A program made the translations under genes and the position numbers. From Peronospora farinosa (lineage: Eukaryota; Oomycota; Peronosporomycetes; Peronosporales; Peronosporaceae), in the NCBI GenBank assembly GCA_947646735.1, contig CANTFK010000129.1, positions 310,001-374,000 of the forward strand: DNA of 64,000 bases, read 5' to 3'. Shown here piece after piece: positions 52,834 through 64,000 of the stretch. The notes beneath the pieces are model-generated. The model did no database searches. It was not told the origin of the DNA and was given only the letters and a program-made list of their open reading frames with translations. How positions within the stretch are numbered: position 1 is the stretch's first letter; every line of letters begins with the position of its first letter.

Positions 52834-54736
52834 CAAGGTTCCCGAGGTCATACAGCCTCTCCACTTCGCATCTTGCCTGCCAGACCCCGCACTGCTACGT
52901 CCTGCGCCGCAACCCTGACTTTTGTTGCGCTCGTCGCATGGTCAGCTGTGAGCGTGACCTCCGCGATGTCTCAGCATATCATGTCCAGCAGAAACGATTC
53001 CAGTCCATGGAATACGGTTCACACTTCACTTGCGGTCTCCAACGCGGACATAAGTAGCGTTACCGAAAATACCGAGGAAAAGATGATCGCGTTGCCGGAG
53101 GAATTCGATTCCGTCTTGGGGGAATGGCACCTATCCAGGTTCAAGGGTCTATCCGAGGAGGAGCAGAAGGCCGAGGCCGCTAAGTTAGCTCCTCGGATCA
53201 AAGTTATGAATGAAGAGTTTTCCGATCTAACCCGCGCCATGGAGAGTCGCAACATATTTGCAGGGGGCAGAGACGTTCTTGACTGGGAAAATTTTGTCAA
53301 GTCACAATACGAGGATGACCCGAAAATTGTAGCGAAGGTGATGTTCGTGATGTTGGCATCTCATTTTCAGGGCGATGATCTCGCTAGTGTTCTAGTTGCG
53401 GGAAGAAAGATCGAATATTTGAAACGCGTCGCTCGAAAATGATAGATCTCCAGATCGAGAAGTGGGTAGAATTGAAGAAAGATCCGGCAACGGTTTTTGA
53501 GCTATTGCAGCTTCACCAGACAGATGTCAATCCTATTAAGAGCCTACTCTTTCAAAAATGGGTCGCATTCGTACAGTTAAGGTACCCCAATCCGAAGAAG
53601 ATGGCAGACCAAGTGTTGCTGTCTATCTTGGCTAAACATTTTGAAAATAACGATGATGCTTTGTGCAGTGCTCTAGTGGCGGGAACGAAGACAGGGAGTG
53701 CCAAAATCGTAGCAGAACGACTGCTAGGCCACCAGCTGAGTTTGTGGGGAAAAGAAAAGATCGGAAAATCCGGGAAGTTTTTATAAGCTTTTGAAGCTCC
53801 AACAGACCGGAGACAAACTTTTCGAAAGCCCGCTATTTCCCAGGTGGGTTGATTTTCTTAAGTCCAGATTTAAGAAAATGTACGAATACGAAATGCTCAG
53901 TTTCTTGGCAGGCCAGTACAAGCCAGTAGATCTGACCAGGGCTCTCGTTGCGGGAACAAAGGTTTCTAAAGAGGCACAACTAGCTACAAGAGTGCTTAAA
54001 TGTCAGGTGAGAGAGTGGGTTCGCAACGAATCATCTGAGAAGGAGGTTTTCGAGCTTTTGCAGATCCACCAGGGAGAGGGCGACCCATTTCAAAGACCGC
54101 TATTTTTCGTTTGGGTCAATTTCGTCAAACTAAAATACGAAAAATCCCTAGAAGAGGCCGAGATGAAGATGTTCATCTTCTTGGAAGATTATTGCAAAGG
54201 CGATGATCTGGCAAAGGTGTTAGTTGCAGCAACAAAGGTCGACAGCACGAAATTGTTAGCTGAACAACGCCTAAAAAGCCAGATTGACGTGTGGGTAGAA
54301 GAGAGGAGAGATGCGGCAAGCGTTTTCAAGCTTTTGGAACTCCACCAGAAGTGACAACCTTTTCGCTAGTCCGCTTTTCTTTACATGGGTCACTTTCGTC
54401 AGGTCGAGATTCTTGGATGATCTGGAAGCAACTAAGGCGATGATTTCGACCCTGAGAGGCGTTTACGAGGGCGAGGGCGATCTGGTCAGGGTTCTAGCTT
54501 AGGGAGCAAAGATCGAGAGGATGAAAGCCGTTGCTGAAACACTGCAAAAAGCTCTGAATGAAGGATCGCCAAAAGTGCTGAAACGACATGATAATGACGT
54601 AAGTGAGCCCCCATTGCAGAAACGGCAGAAAATCGATTTGGAGCTCCCGACGTTGAAACGGCAGCATTCTTTCGACTTGAATGACCCTCTGCCGGAAACG
54701 GAAAGCAACTTGGACCTGCCCCCGAGAGAAGACTAA
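52834..54736 (+). pseudogene. Broken tandem LWY-module secreted effector-like gene
   Basis: A signal-peptide-like segment CAATLTFVALVAWSAVSVTSA (about 52905-52965) is followed by an acidic linker with TEEKM instead of a clear RxLR-dEER, then about five alpha-helical modules of roughly 270 bp. Modules show the LWY spacing: W-E/V at the first helix, VFELLQLHQ, LFQKWVAF and LVAGTK blocks recur near 53400-53560, 53690-53960, 54000-54240 and 54270-54480. The tail is Lys/Arg-rich (LQKRQKID). The frame upstream of the signal segment has no ATG, and the modules are separated by frame changes near 53440, 53785 and 54340 and a stop at 54500. In Peronosporales such proteins are delivered into plant cells; this copy looks dead. 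Confidence 0.7.
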
Positions 54737-55957
54737 CTTGGAAAAACCCGGTCTTGTCAAAGCCATCCACAAGACTGATGTGACTACTTCCATAGAAAAC
54801 GATGGGATGATTCAAATAGGACGTAGTCAACATTAGGCTATGCACTACTGTATGTTTGATTGATTTAAAAAACATCTACGTTTTTTGTGTTTGCTCTTGC
54901 GTTTGTGTGTAACTAACACCTACAGTCGACTTAGCACTTCGATGAAATGCCCTGATATATGAAGTATGTTTATTCTTCGCATAAGGATTGCTCTTGTTTG
55001 AAGCCTTTGTCATGCAAAGGCCTCCGGTCACTTGCTAACTTATATTTACGTCATAAATCATAAATATATGGATGTTGCTCTGGGGAGGAGTCATTACGTA
55101 AAAGAAAAGAGATGCCTGGCAGGAATTGAGTTGTAAGCAAAGCTGTGTACAAATGCTTCCTCTTGACGATATTTAACGCGTCCGAAAAATGTCAAGCACT
55201 TTCCTCATTGTAGGCTTCTGCCTAACATCTTTCGTGAATACCTCTTTTGATTATGAATTTACAACTCAAGAGACTTTCGCTCTCAGGTCGGCCAACTGAG
55301 TGCTTTTGGAGGACGGGACGGCCGTGACACACTCAGTGCCCTGCACAGTTATACAAGCAAGTGGAGGAAGTTGACGTCGACAAGGCTGCGTGGTGGCGCT
55401 GACAAAGCTCAGGGCTCATCTAGATCTCGGTGTGCAATCCGTCAAGTGAAAGAAAGAAGTGTCGTTGAAACTGTGTTGCTCTCTTTCGTTTCATTGACAA
55501 TGCCACATCTAAATTCCAACGGAACTTGTTTGGATATCACGTGATCCTGTAAAGTGAATGGAAGGACTAGCGCCGTTAGTTAGAGATCCAGCATCAGCAT
55601 GACACCGAATAAAACTAACGTATAGTATTGCGGTTGTACTGACAGAGGCTTTCATTTGTTAAAGAGCTCAACGAAGCAATGCGTGTACTTCTGACGGAGA
55701 CTCGTTAATAAAACATGATTCTTTTGCTCGAAGCACAACCTCATCCTTGGCTCGAGCGGTTTTCGATGAGCACGAGAGAAAAAACTGATGCGTACCATGA
55801 TAGCTTGACTTGTATCGAAACTTTGTTCGCTCACAGAAAGCCTGCACCGACCTTTTACGGGCAAGCTCAAAAGCTTATGAATCAGCTTGTTTCTTGCGAG
55901 GTTGACGTATCACAAGAAATTGCATCAAAGGGGGCAGCTACGAATCGGCGATGATGT
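54737..55957. other. Intergenic, no gene recognised
   Basis: Only short frames are present, including a 79-codon plus frame at 55715-55954 that begins with TTG or an internal ATG and has no motif. No repeat or RNA gene was seen. Confidence 0.35.
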
Positions 55958-56340
55958 TCACATGCCGTAGAGCTTAGGACGCATGGGGAGTTTGTACGGA
56001 CGAGTAAATACCGGCGACGATACAAAGATAAGTGGTTTGGTATTTTGTGCTCGTAGTAGTACGCTGTCCACTAGCAGAAAGTTTCCTGCTGCTAACATGC
56101 TCAGATTCTCCCGCCGTCCCACGTATGCTACGGGTTTTTCTGGCGCCATGGGATCGGTTTCGACGTGTATACTTTTCCAGTTCGTCAGGAGCACGCAAAG
56201 AACAGTGTTCGATACGAATACGTTTCATGCTGACTCGTCAATGAAACCTATGACGCGCCTGTCCTTTTCAGTGGAAAGATTAGTTGTGTTGACGGCTATT
56301 TCGTTACAACTGAGGACGTCTTCCAGACACCACCACCTTT
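55958..56340 (-). pseudogene. Possible coding remnant, unknown
   Basis: Minus-strand frames give protein-like text such as ETDPMAPEKPVAYVGRRENL, NFLLVDSVLLRAQ and FVSSPVFTRPYKLPMRP, ending at 55958. The frame changes upstream near 56220. The family was not recognised, and it could be chance. Confidence 0.25.
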
Positions 56341-56652
56341 CCTAAGGAATACTGCAGCTCTTTCTCGTACCTCTTCCTCCCAACCATAAGGCTGAACATT
56401 TCCACATACAAGACTTTACAAGATGCCAGCATGTGAGCCGGTAAGTGACTCGTGAAAACTACCACGATAATGAGCTACAGCTAGTCAGGGTTGCATGCAC
56501 ATTACACAAACGTGTATGCTACAATTTTCCAGCGATCGTCATGCCCAATGATTCAGTCAAAGGACACGACGTTACGAACGACGTCTTGAGAAGCTTTCCC
56601 ATTTCGAATAAATCTAGAATCGAGCGCGTAGTTCATAGAGATCGTATACCTA

Positions 56653-56705
56653 CACCCCTACCTACCTACCTACCTACCTACCTACCTACCTACCTACCTA
56701 CCTAC
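56653..56705. repeat. CTAC tetranucleotide microsatellite
   Basis: About 12 uninterrupted CTAC units lie in the 5' flank of the kinase gene, 240 bp before its ATG. Confidence 0.95.
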
Positions 56706-56923
56706 TAGTTGTTAACCCTCTTTAAGGCTCCAAGACACTTAACGTAAGATTTTCCTACCCAAACAAGTGGAAGCACTACAAATTGGAAAGGCGCGCATAG
56801 AAATACTACCAAAGGACAGACTATATCCTCCGACGTCGTAAACGTCACGATTAAGAACAGGCGCAGAAAAAAACACTTTATAGTTCAGCTCAGCTCAGTC
56901 TACGAAACCGACTACTCGTCATC

Positions 56924-56930
56924 TCATTCT
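56924..56930 (+). promoter_or_regulatory. Oomycete initiator-like element
   Basis: TCATTCT fits TCAYTYY and lies 11-17 bp before the kinase ATG; tentative. Confidence 0.3.
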
Positions 56931-56940
56931 TCGATTCCTC

Positions 56941-59900
56941 ATGGCCGAGCGGCTGCACCAGCTCGCTCTGGCTCGTGTCGCAGAGCTAGAGCTTCCTACT
57001 GACAAAAACGGTCGTCGAACTAGTGCTACAAGCACCAGCAGCAGTGAAATCGAGCGTCTTCACGAAGAATTAGGACTTGAGATCAAACCACAGCGTCTCC
57101 ATCGCCAATATACGCTCAATGTGGCACCTTTCAGTGCTAGAGGGGACTCTATGTCTCGTATTGGCCTCTTAGACGCTGCACCAGATACTTTGGAGGATGT
57201 ACTGATCCGATGGGAGAAGAATCAGGTCAAATGGCGTCGATTCGCGTCCAATGAAGAGAATCATGAGAATCAACAAGATGGTGGTACTAAAGAGACAGCG
57301 ACAATGCTGGAAGTTAATGAGGACTTTTTTGAGAGTGTTCATCGACCAGAAACCTTTGACGTGATCTTTGGAGACGGGTTTCTTGGTCTGGAATTTGTGA
57401 TTGATTCAATGAAGAATAAAGTCGTGATTAAGAGTGTCTGCATGGAAAACTGGGCAAATGTGATTGTGCACATACCTCCACGATCAACGCTCGAGAAAGG
57501 GTTGTCGGTGGAAGCGGTGAATGGTCAAATTGGGAGTGAAATGTCACCTGAAGAGGTGCTCGATAATCTGCAGTTTAGTAGACGACCCATGACCGTGACG
57601 TTTCGACGAACTATGAAGCCCGTGGTGGTTTGTAAACTTTGTGAGACAAAAGTGGATGCTGATAGATTGGATGAACATGTCAATTACTGTGTCTTGTCCA
57701 AGAGAGTGGAACTGGAAGCAGATGTCATTAATGACTCGTTGGTGAAACTGACGACGTCGATTAATGCATCACTTGAGACCGAAGCAACGTTCGATCTTGA
57801 AGAAATGCATACGTATCATGCATTGAGGGTGATAGCTATTCAAGCTTCTACTTGTGATGTCACGAGTGTGGATGCGTTTGCGCTGTGTGCCCGACTTGTG
57901 AAGATTATTGATAGGATACGACAACAAGAAGAGGAGGTGGAAGATTTTGACGTCGAAAGGGTCAAGTGCTGCACTAAGCTGCGCAACTTGATCCATGCCA
58001 AGATGAGCAAAATGCGAGCGTCTCATAAGGTAATGTTTCAGCAGGCTCCTGCTGAAACGGAACGGGCTCCGTTAAAGCGCACCAAGTCGCTCGAGGATAT
58101 GGACATGAGTGAATTTTTTCGACCTCAACGACGACGGTCAAGTTTGAAGCCGGCGTCATATCGTGTCTCTATTCGTGATTTTCAAATTGTCAAGCCAATT
58201 TCAAAGGGTGCGTTTGGCAAGGTGTATCTTGCCCGAAAGAAAACAACTGGTGATCAATATGCGATAAAGGTGCTCGCAAAAGAGCATTTGCTGCGCAAAA
58301 ATCAGGTACTGCGTGTTCACTGCTACGCTATGAGCTCACAATTGCCTACTAAGTGTTTATCTTTGTTGTATGCCACGACAGATCCAGCAAATTGAGACAG
58401 AGAGGAATATTTTGGCGAGTGTGGTGAGCCCGTTTGTTGTGAAGTTGTTTTGGACGTTTCAAACCAAGTAAGCATCTCGTGAATACTAATACTAATACGC
58501 TCACGATTTGAGACGAGTAGCAACTTACGTCGCGGGTCGTTTTTTGGTTTTGACTAGGCGCAATCTTTTTTTGGTGATGGAGTATCTTCCTGGTGGTGAT
58601 TTTATGTCGTTACTTGAGTGCATTGTGCAACTAGAAGAACAGGTAAGCTGGCGTTCTGCATTTGATAAAAAGCTAGACACTTTGTTTAGAAGGACTGAGG
58701 ATGAGTGATGCCTCATTTTTAGGTGGCATGCGTCTATATTGCGGAGATTGCGATCGCACTTAATCACTTGCACACCAAGGGCTGTGTTCATAGGTACATA
58801 CAAGTAGCCACTCTCAGTCGCTTGATGCGTTTATCACTTATCTGAGTTTTGTACAGAGATATGAAGCCCGACAATATTTTACTTTCGTCTACCGGCCACA
58901 TCAAGGTTTGTTTTAGCTGTTTACAGCTCTCGTTCATTCTCGTACATACACGTTTCTAATCTTTTTATTGTAATTTGCGTCTCTAGCTGACTGATTTTGG
59001 CTTGTCAGAGGAAGCTGTAGCTCTAAGTGACACTGACTCGGAACCTGACGATGAGGCTATAGCACAAGACGGTGGTATACCGGATGGTGCTTCATTTGAG
59101 GATGCGTCATCTGTTTCAGAGTCCAAATGTCCGCGTCGCATTTCGGGATCCAAGAGAAACTCGAAAAAGAAGTCTGTGTATCACACGTATGGACGGTGTG
59201 GTACTCCAGACTACTTAGCACCCGAAATCATTCTTGGTGTTCCTCATGGACCGCCCGTGGACTACTGGGCACTAGGAATCATTCTCTACGAAATGATGGT
59301 AGGCTTTCCTCCATTTAATGACGACACCGTGGATGCAATTTTCGAAAATATTTTAGAGCGGCAAATCCTGTGGCCCGATGGAGAAAAGTGTTTGTCTCCG
59401 GAGGCAGTGGATTTGATAGATAAGTTGCTCGACCCCAACCCAGAAACGCGAATGAGTTGGGAGGGGATCAAACAGCACCAGTTTTTTGATGGTATCAACT
59501 GGGATACGATTTTGGAATCCGTGCCTCCGTTTGTGCCGACACTGGAAGGACCGACTGACACCAGCTATTTCAACAACCGCAATCTCACTGACATATTCAT
59601 CGATGACGACGAGTTCGATATGTCTTCTCGTTCTGCATGCAACACTCTGAACAATATCGACTTTGGACCAGAGAGTGACGATCAGCTGCTACGTTCACTC
59701 ATCCCAAAAGAAGATGAGGACACTCATAGAAGAAACAACAACGCAAGCAATGTTTCTGTTGCTACAGCGGATGTTGACATGTCGTGGGGAGCCGCAGGAG
59801 CGTTAGGCGTGCTAGATGCAATGGGAACTGTAAATGAGGAACACATAAGCGACGGCTTGCAGATGGAAGACAACAACGATCATTATCGATTCCCTAGTGG

Positions 59901-60066
59901 GATGTACGGTAGCGTCGGGGTTTCCAAACTCTCTGATGCTTTCAGGTCTTTCAGTTTTACAAACATGAATGCACTTGCTGCTGCGTCTCAAGCCGAAGCT
60001 GAACTGATGACGGACACTCACCAGCAAACCGTAGGAATTGAGTCGGGTCCATCTATCCTGATCTAG
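56941..60066 (+). CDS. PDZ-like/AGC protein kinase of the MAST/Rim15/IRE class
   Basis: Six exons (56941-58305, 58382-58467, 58558-58642, 58723-58793, 58857-58905, 58987-60066) give 911 aa with frame kept at all junctions. Residues about 135-225 form a PDZ-like domain ([15 protein letters not shown]). A C2HC finger [20 protein letters not shown] follows near 232. The kinase starts near 420 with [16 protein letters not shown] and [11 protein letters not shown], then [20 protein letters not shown] near 534 (split by intron 4) and DFG at 555. An acidic insertion of about 50 residues separates DFG from [10 protein letters not shown]. Such an activation-segment insert is typical of Rim15 and Greatwall. 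The C-terminal tail has an FxxF-like FRSFSF. In yeast Rim15 is restrained by PKA; the regulatory subunit gene lies 3 kb away. Confidence 0.88.
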
Positions 60067-60263
60067 CTATACTTTGAGATCGCCTCCTCGTTCTACAACA
60101 TTGTCCTCGTGACCAATTATCGTTTGCTCCTCTTTCCACATGGAGCAGTCAGCATAGACGACTAAAGTAATAAAGTCCCACGCATCGCATGATGTTGAAA
60201 ATACCGAAAACATCTCGCCTGACTTCCAGCGCATCCGACAAATGCTTAGGTTTATACCACAAG
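60067..60263. other. Convergent 3' ends
   Basis: The kinase and Efg1 genes end tail to tail with about 200 bp between them. Nothing else is seen. Confidence 0.5.
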
Positions 60264-61544
60264 TTACAAAAAAAAATCGTCCTCTTCTTTCTCCATCTCA
60301 TGCTCTTCATGCTCCTCTTCCTCCACGCAATTCTCCTTAGCTGCATCCGGCATTTCGTCGTCATCTTCCTGATCTACAAGGACTGGCGTGTGCTTACCCT
60401 TTTCCCCAGACTTACTCCGCTTGCTGTGGGCTTTCTTTTGCTTCTTCACCATTTCCTTGGTGGGGTTCTTGAGCAAAAGCTCAGCAGCTGACCTAGTCTT
60501 CTCTGCTGTGGTCGATTCCTTGGACTTGCCATCGTTAAAGCAAAACTGGTGGAACGCATCGATAGGTTGCTCCTTCTCAAAACGAGAAATGGCCTCCTTT
60601 CGGAGCTTTTTCTGGCGCTTTTGGTTCTCCTTAGAATGAGACGCTGAAAGAAACAACGGAATATATGGCTCACTTTTTGGGTAGTAGTAGATGTACATCA
60701 TCTTTTCTCGGTACTTCTTGAATTTCTTTTCATGCTTTGCACGTTCAGCTTCATCCTTTGCCTGATACAATCGTAGCAAAAAGGCAACAATTTCCAATAA
60801 GCTTGTGCGCTGCATAGCAAACAAATGAAAAAACCTCCTCACCTGCTCAATGCAATTCTTCGCCTGACGCAACTTCCGCATCACTTTCACTCGCTCAAAA
60901 AATCGGGGCTTCAAAATAATAAGAAAAACACACACACAAGTCCGTAAACAATGATAAAGCACGTATTTCGTGTGCTAAGTATCAGCAAAAAATCACTGTC
61001 AGTGACTCACTCGTTTGTACTTTTCAGCATTTTTCTTTTCCATTGCAACTTGATCCTTTTTCTCATGCTAAATAGTGATCAAACATATAAGATAATGTAC
61101 CTCAATTCTCTAACTTTTGATGTTTACTACATGATAAAAACACGATACCTCGTCTTGGAGCTGCTTTAGCTCCGCCTTCTTGGCTCTTCTTGCAGCGTCA
61201 GATAGTCCCTAAATAGTCGTATAGTATACACCGTTAATTAAAACAACATGTGCTATGACAAAAAAAATGTTCTTCTTTGATTGCAACATATTTTGTGGTC
61301 CACACACTTACTCCACGACTGAGAAAGCGTTCAAGCCCTCGAATGCGATTCTTTAGTGATGGGACTTTCTTTGTCGTTTGTGATACTTTCTTGCCTCGTA
61401 CCGTCTTAAAACGAAGACGAGTTCCTAGAGAAAGGGAGAGAATATGGAGATACCATAATAAAAAGGTCAAAAAGGTAGTACAAGAGAGAGAGAGAGAGAG
61501 AGAGAGCGAGAAAGCAGAGACAACAAACCTGCTGTCGGTGCCAT
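60264..61544 (-). CDS. EFG1: rRNA-processing protein Efg1
   Basis: Six exons read on the minus strand (61544-61529, 61424-61312, 61208-61149, 61067-61011, 60908-60843, 60761-60264) give 269 aa with every junction in frame. The protein has a basic start, then KNRIRGLERFLSRG, ELKQLQDE, a Lys-rich helix, RFFERVKVMRKLRQAK and KMMYIYYYPKSEPYIPLF. These are the Efg1 domain in order, and the C-terminal YYYPKSEPYI block is its hallmark. The tail is Lys-rich then strongly acidic (EEEEHEEHEMEKEEDD). Yeast Efg1 is needed for early cleavage of 18S pre-rRNA in the nucleolus. Intron 1 contains a GA microsatellite. ATG 61544 gives a very short first exon of 16 nt. Confidence 0.85.
61485..61506. repeat. GA microsatellite in Efg1 intron 1
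   Basis: About ten GA units are present, with a few more after one interruption. Confidence 0.85.
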
Positions 61545-63010
61545 TTTGGTTGGTAGCCGGAAAATGAGCATAAGTTTTGACACAATTTGTTTTTACAAAA
61601 TCAGTTGGTGTTTTAACATTTAAGTCCTTGCTATAAATTACTCAAAATGTCCAGATGAACAAGCCCATTTTGGTCGAGGCGTGGCAATCTCGATCCCGCG
61701 TATTCGCATGTCCGTAAAGAAATCAGTCGTCTCAATGTCCTTCTGCGTCGTTGTTCCTTGATCTGATGTTACAATCTAATCATATGGCAGCGTCTTGTTG
61801 TCAAAACGATTGCGCTACAAGATTACACAGGGCAAAAGCAAGCTCGGAAAGCTCGAGAAGCATGAGAAGAACGAGACGCTTGTAATCAAAGACTCCAGTT
61901 GCATAGGCCAATTTCGACATGCAGTAGTGCTAGTAACGTCTAAAAAAACCCGACGTAGGTTCTCGTATAAGATCGGGTGACCGGCGCCGCCTCTGAACAC
62001 CGAAACGTTGTGCTTTATGACGTGACGTCTAACTGCTTGATGCTTCCATTTTCACCGACAGTAACACCACCATATCATGGCTACATCAAACACGCCATCG
62101 AAACGTTTGATGTGCGCGTCGACATTTTGTACACTATTTTCAAACAGTGATACGACAATTAGTTGAATACAAAGACTGTTGCATGCTTTCAAAGCACCAC
62201 TCGTGGTATCAAATCCACCTGGATGAGCTCATTGTCGACTAGAAAAAAGTGAGATCAGAGTAGTTGGTGTTGTGATTCATTTGCGCTCACAGACCGTTCT
62301 GCTTCCAGCAAGAACGGGTTTCATTCAGCGTGTCACAGAAATCGAAGCGCATTTCTGGCTTCATCTTGCGTGACGACAGTGTTTGTTCTGTGTGAATACC
62401 ATTGACGCGAGATAGAGATTGCTGCATGTACCTTGAAATAATATAGAGTATGTTAATCTAGAAAGCACAGAGGTGTTTTTACTATAAAATTATAGCTCAA
62501 TGCATAAAAAATGATGTTAGAAATTGCACAAATTGTTTATAGAAAGAAGAACTGATCGCCGGTTACAACGCACTTATATTTGACGCTATCAAATATCTAA
62601 ATTTTCTAAATTTGCATCCAACTTTTGAAACGTTGATTTAAATTTGTGATTGGTTTGTTTTCAAAGACATCAATTGATATCATAGCCAAGCGTCGTGAGA
62701 CAGAAAACGCAGTTGGTCATTGCTGAGCAGTTCAGTATTTTAGAGCCAGAAACGAAAATAACCACCCACTACCTAATCGTGTGTTCTAATTCAGGGTAAA
62801 AGTGTCTCTACGACAACTCAATCTTCCAACTACATTTAGGTTCAGTGTTATTTTTATTATTGTAGAGCAGTTTTTTTTCCATTTTGAAATCACTTGGTTA
62901 ATCATTGAGTGACGTCAGTCTCAGTTTAATTTCGACCGTAAAAGTTCCGGATCAAGTGATTGAATTTCTCACTCATTTTTTACGAACAAGATAAATAATA
63001 AGTTTACAAT
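61545..63010. other. Intergenic between Efg1 and PKA-R
   Basis: No gene is confidently seen. A possible minus-strand exon begins at ATG 62427 (SLSRVNGIHTEQTLSSRK, then MRFDFCDTLNETRSCW) and ends at a GTCTGT site near 62290, but no supporting exon was resolved. The 61-codon plus frame at 61795-61980 is Lys-rich without a motif. The right part is A+T-rich and forms the PKA-R 5' flank. Confidence 0.35.
62973..62979 (+). promoter_or_regulatory. Oomycete initiator-like element
   Basis: TCATTTT fits TCAYTYY about 35 bp before the PKA-R ATG and is followed by T-rich sequence; tentative. Confidence 0.3.
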
Positions 63011-63279
63011 ATGACGGACGCTGAGGACGTACAGCAGGAACTTCAGGAGTATCTGCACAAAAAGGGCATTAATACGTTGTTTATTAATCTGGTCGAATCT
63101 CTCTTACTGGCCAAGCCTGAGAACCCCATTCTACACATTGTTCAGTATTTACAGAGTAATTATCCAGAAGAGGTCTTAGTCCGTCAGAAATCAAGCGGTC
63201 AGGAGGATAATCCAGCAGTTTCACTCTATTCAGACGGTATGTGACGGTTGAAAAAGAACTAAGAGAGAGAGAGGGGGGG

Positions 63280-63350
<71 letters not shown>

Positions 63351-64000
63351 ACTGAGATTTCTGGTTGTTTCTTCCACATGCAGATCAATCAGATGAGAGT
63401 GATAGTGAAGAAGAAGAAGATGAAGATGATGATGCAGTGGGTGAGATTGTACCTAGTGCGTCTATGCCCAAGCTTATGGGCATGGGACGACGCACATCTG
63501 TGTCCGCGGAAACTATCGATCCATTGAGGTTCGTAATGGGAGTTGGCAGGATGTTGTTGCTTTGTGTTTGATAGATCAAGTAAATGACGTTGTTCTTTCT
63601 TTGGGTAGTGCTTGCCAGTTTGAGCGTGTGGTGCATCCCAAGTCGAGAAAGGAAAGGGACGGTATTAGCCGTATGGTCGTTGAGAACATTTTGTTCAAGT
63701 CTTTGGATGAAAAACAGCATGATATTGTGCTTGATGCCATGTTTCCAAAGAATTTTGAGCCTGGTGACATCATTATCAAGCAGGGAGACGATGGAGATAA
63801 CTTTTACATCCTGGAGAGTGGCGTTTGTGAGGTTTACAAGGATGGCTGCCTTGTTCAAACAGTGCGTAAAGCTCGTAAAGATTGAGTTGTTGCAGTGTTA
63901 ATCGGATGCTTACGCTTCTTATGTTGTGCCTTTGGTCTTTGCAGTGCACAGAAGCGATGTCATTTGGTGAATTGGCGCTCATGTACAACGCCCCCCGTGC
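63011..64000 (+). CDS. cAMP-dependent protein kinase regulatory subunit, 5' part
   Basis: Four exons are visible (63011-63236, 63384-63528, 63609-63861, 63945 to beyond the window). Residues 1-55 form an RII-type docking/dimerisation helix region (QQELQEYLHKKGINTLFINLVESLLL, HIVQYL). An acidic stretch leads to the inhibitory site GRRTSVSAE, where Ser at the P-site makes it a substrate-type (RII-like) inhibitor. The first cyclic-nucleotide domain follows: FKSLDEKQHDIVLDAMF, GDIIIKQGDDGDNFYILESG, and SFGELALMYNAPR at the window edge. The phosphate-binding cassette is therefore starting normally. It binds and inhibits the PKA catalytic subunit until cAMP binds. The 3' end is outside the window. 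Confidence 0.93.
63262..63346. repeat. GA microsatellite with G-run in PKA-R intron 1
   Basis: A GAGAGA tract interrupted by a run of nine G occupies most of the 147-nt intron. Confidence 0.95.

Noticed and set aside
62290..62427. Possible minus-strand exon starting at ATG 62427
   Set aside because: Protein-like for 45 codons, but no following exon or family could be found.

Overview
This window is nuclear DNA of an oomycete, most likely a Peronosporales plant pathogen (Phytophthora or downy-mildew group). The reasons are intron-poor genes with short introns (about 50-250 nt), oomycete-type Ty3/Gypsy and Ty1/Copia elements, a broken tandem LWY-module secreted effector-like gene, and protein architectures typical of the group. 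No tRNA, rRNA or CRISPR array was recognised.

Layout. 1-6 kb: a repeat-rich stretch, then a sphingomyelin-synthase-like phosphotransferase (+), an HSF-type DNA-binding protein (-), a possible last exon of an unknown gene (-) and a four-exon PQBP1-like splicing factor (+). 6.5-24.3 kb: a nested transposon island. It holds a decayed Copia RNase H fragment; a decayed minus-strand chromodomain Gypsy element split by a 1.1-kb hAT-like element with an 8-bp target duplication; and a complete, young plus-strand Gypsy element (15817-23980; LTRs 459/460 bp, target duplication GCATG). 24.4-30.2 kb: a dead CBM9-like gene, an SLC5 sodium:solute symporter (-), an FSH1-type serine hydrolase (-) and a dead SPFH/band-7 gene (-). 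31-45 kb is gene-dense: an RNase-kappa-like membrane protein, a USP47-like deubiquitinase, a Dsc3/TMUB-like ubiquitin-fold membrane protein, a zinc-finger/PTPS fusion, a DDX5/Dbp2 helicase, and a potassium channel with two complete Kir units in one chain. 45.5-52 kb: a dead TFIIH p52 (Tfb2) copy split by a very young Copia element (46393-51489, LTRs that read identical over 253 bp, target duplication AAATG). 52.8-54.7 kb: a broken LWY effector-like gene. 57-64 kb: a PDZ-like/AGC kinase of the MAST/Rim15/IRE class (+), the rRNA-processing factor Efg1 (-) and the 5' part of a PKA regulatory subunit (+).

The host genes are mostly housekeeping: sphingolipid synthesis, splicing, ubiquitin signalling, pterin/folate chemistry, ribosome biogenesis and cAMP signalling. 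The kinase and PKA-R genes sit close together and could belong to one nutrient-signalling axis; that is inference.

The most unusual signal is in the plus-strand Gypsy element. LTRs, gag, protease, RT and the region after pol are written as an almost unbroken series of short perfect hairpins (stems 6-12 bp, loops mostly 2-15 nt), even through the RT catalytic core. Host genes and the Copia element do not show this by eye. Both Gypsy elements also carry a convergent antisense reading frame between the end of pol and the 3' LTR.
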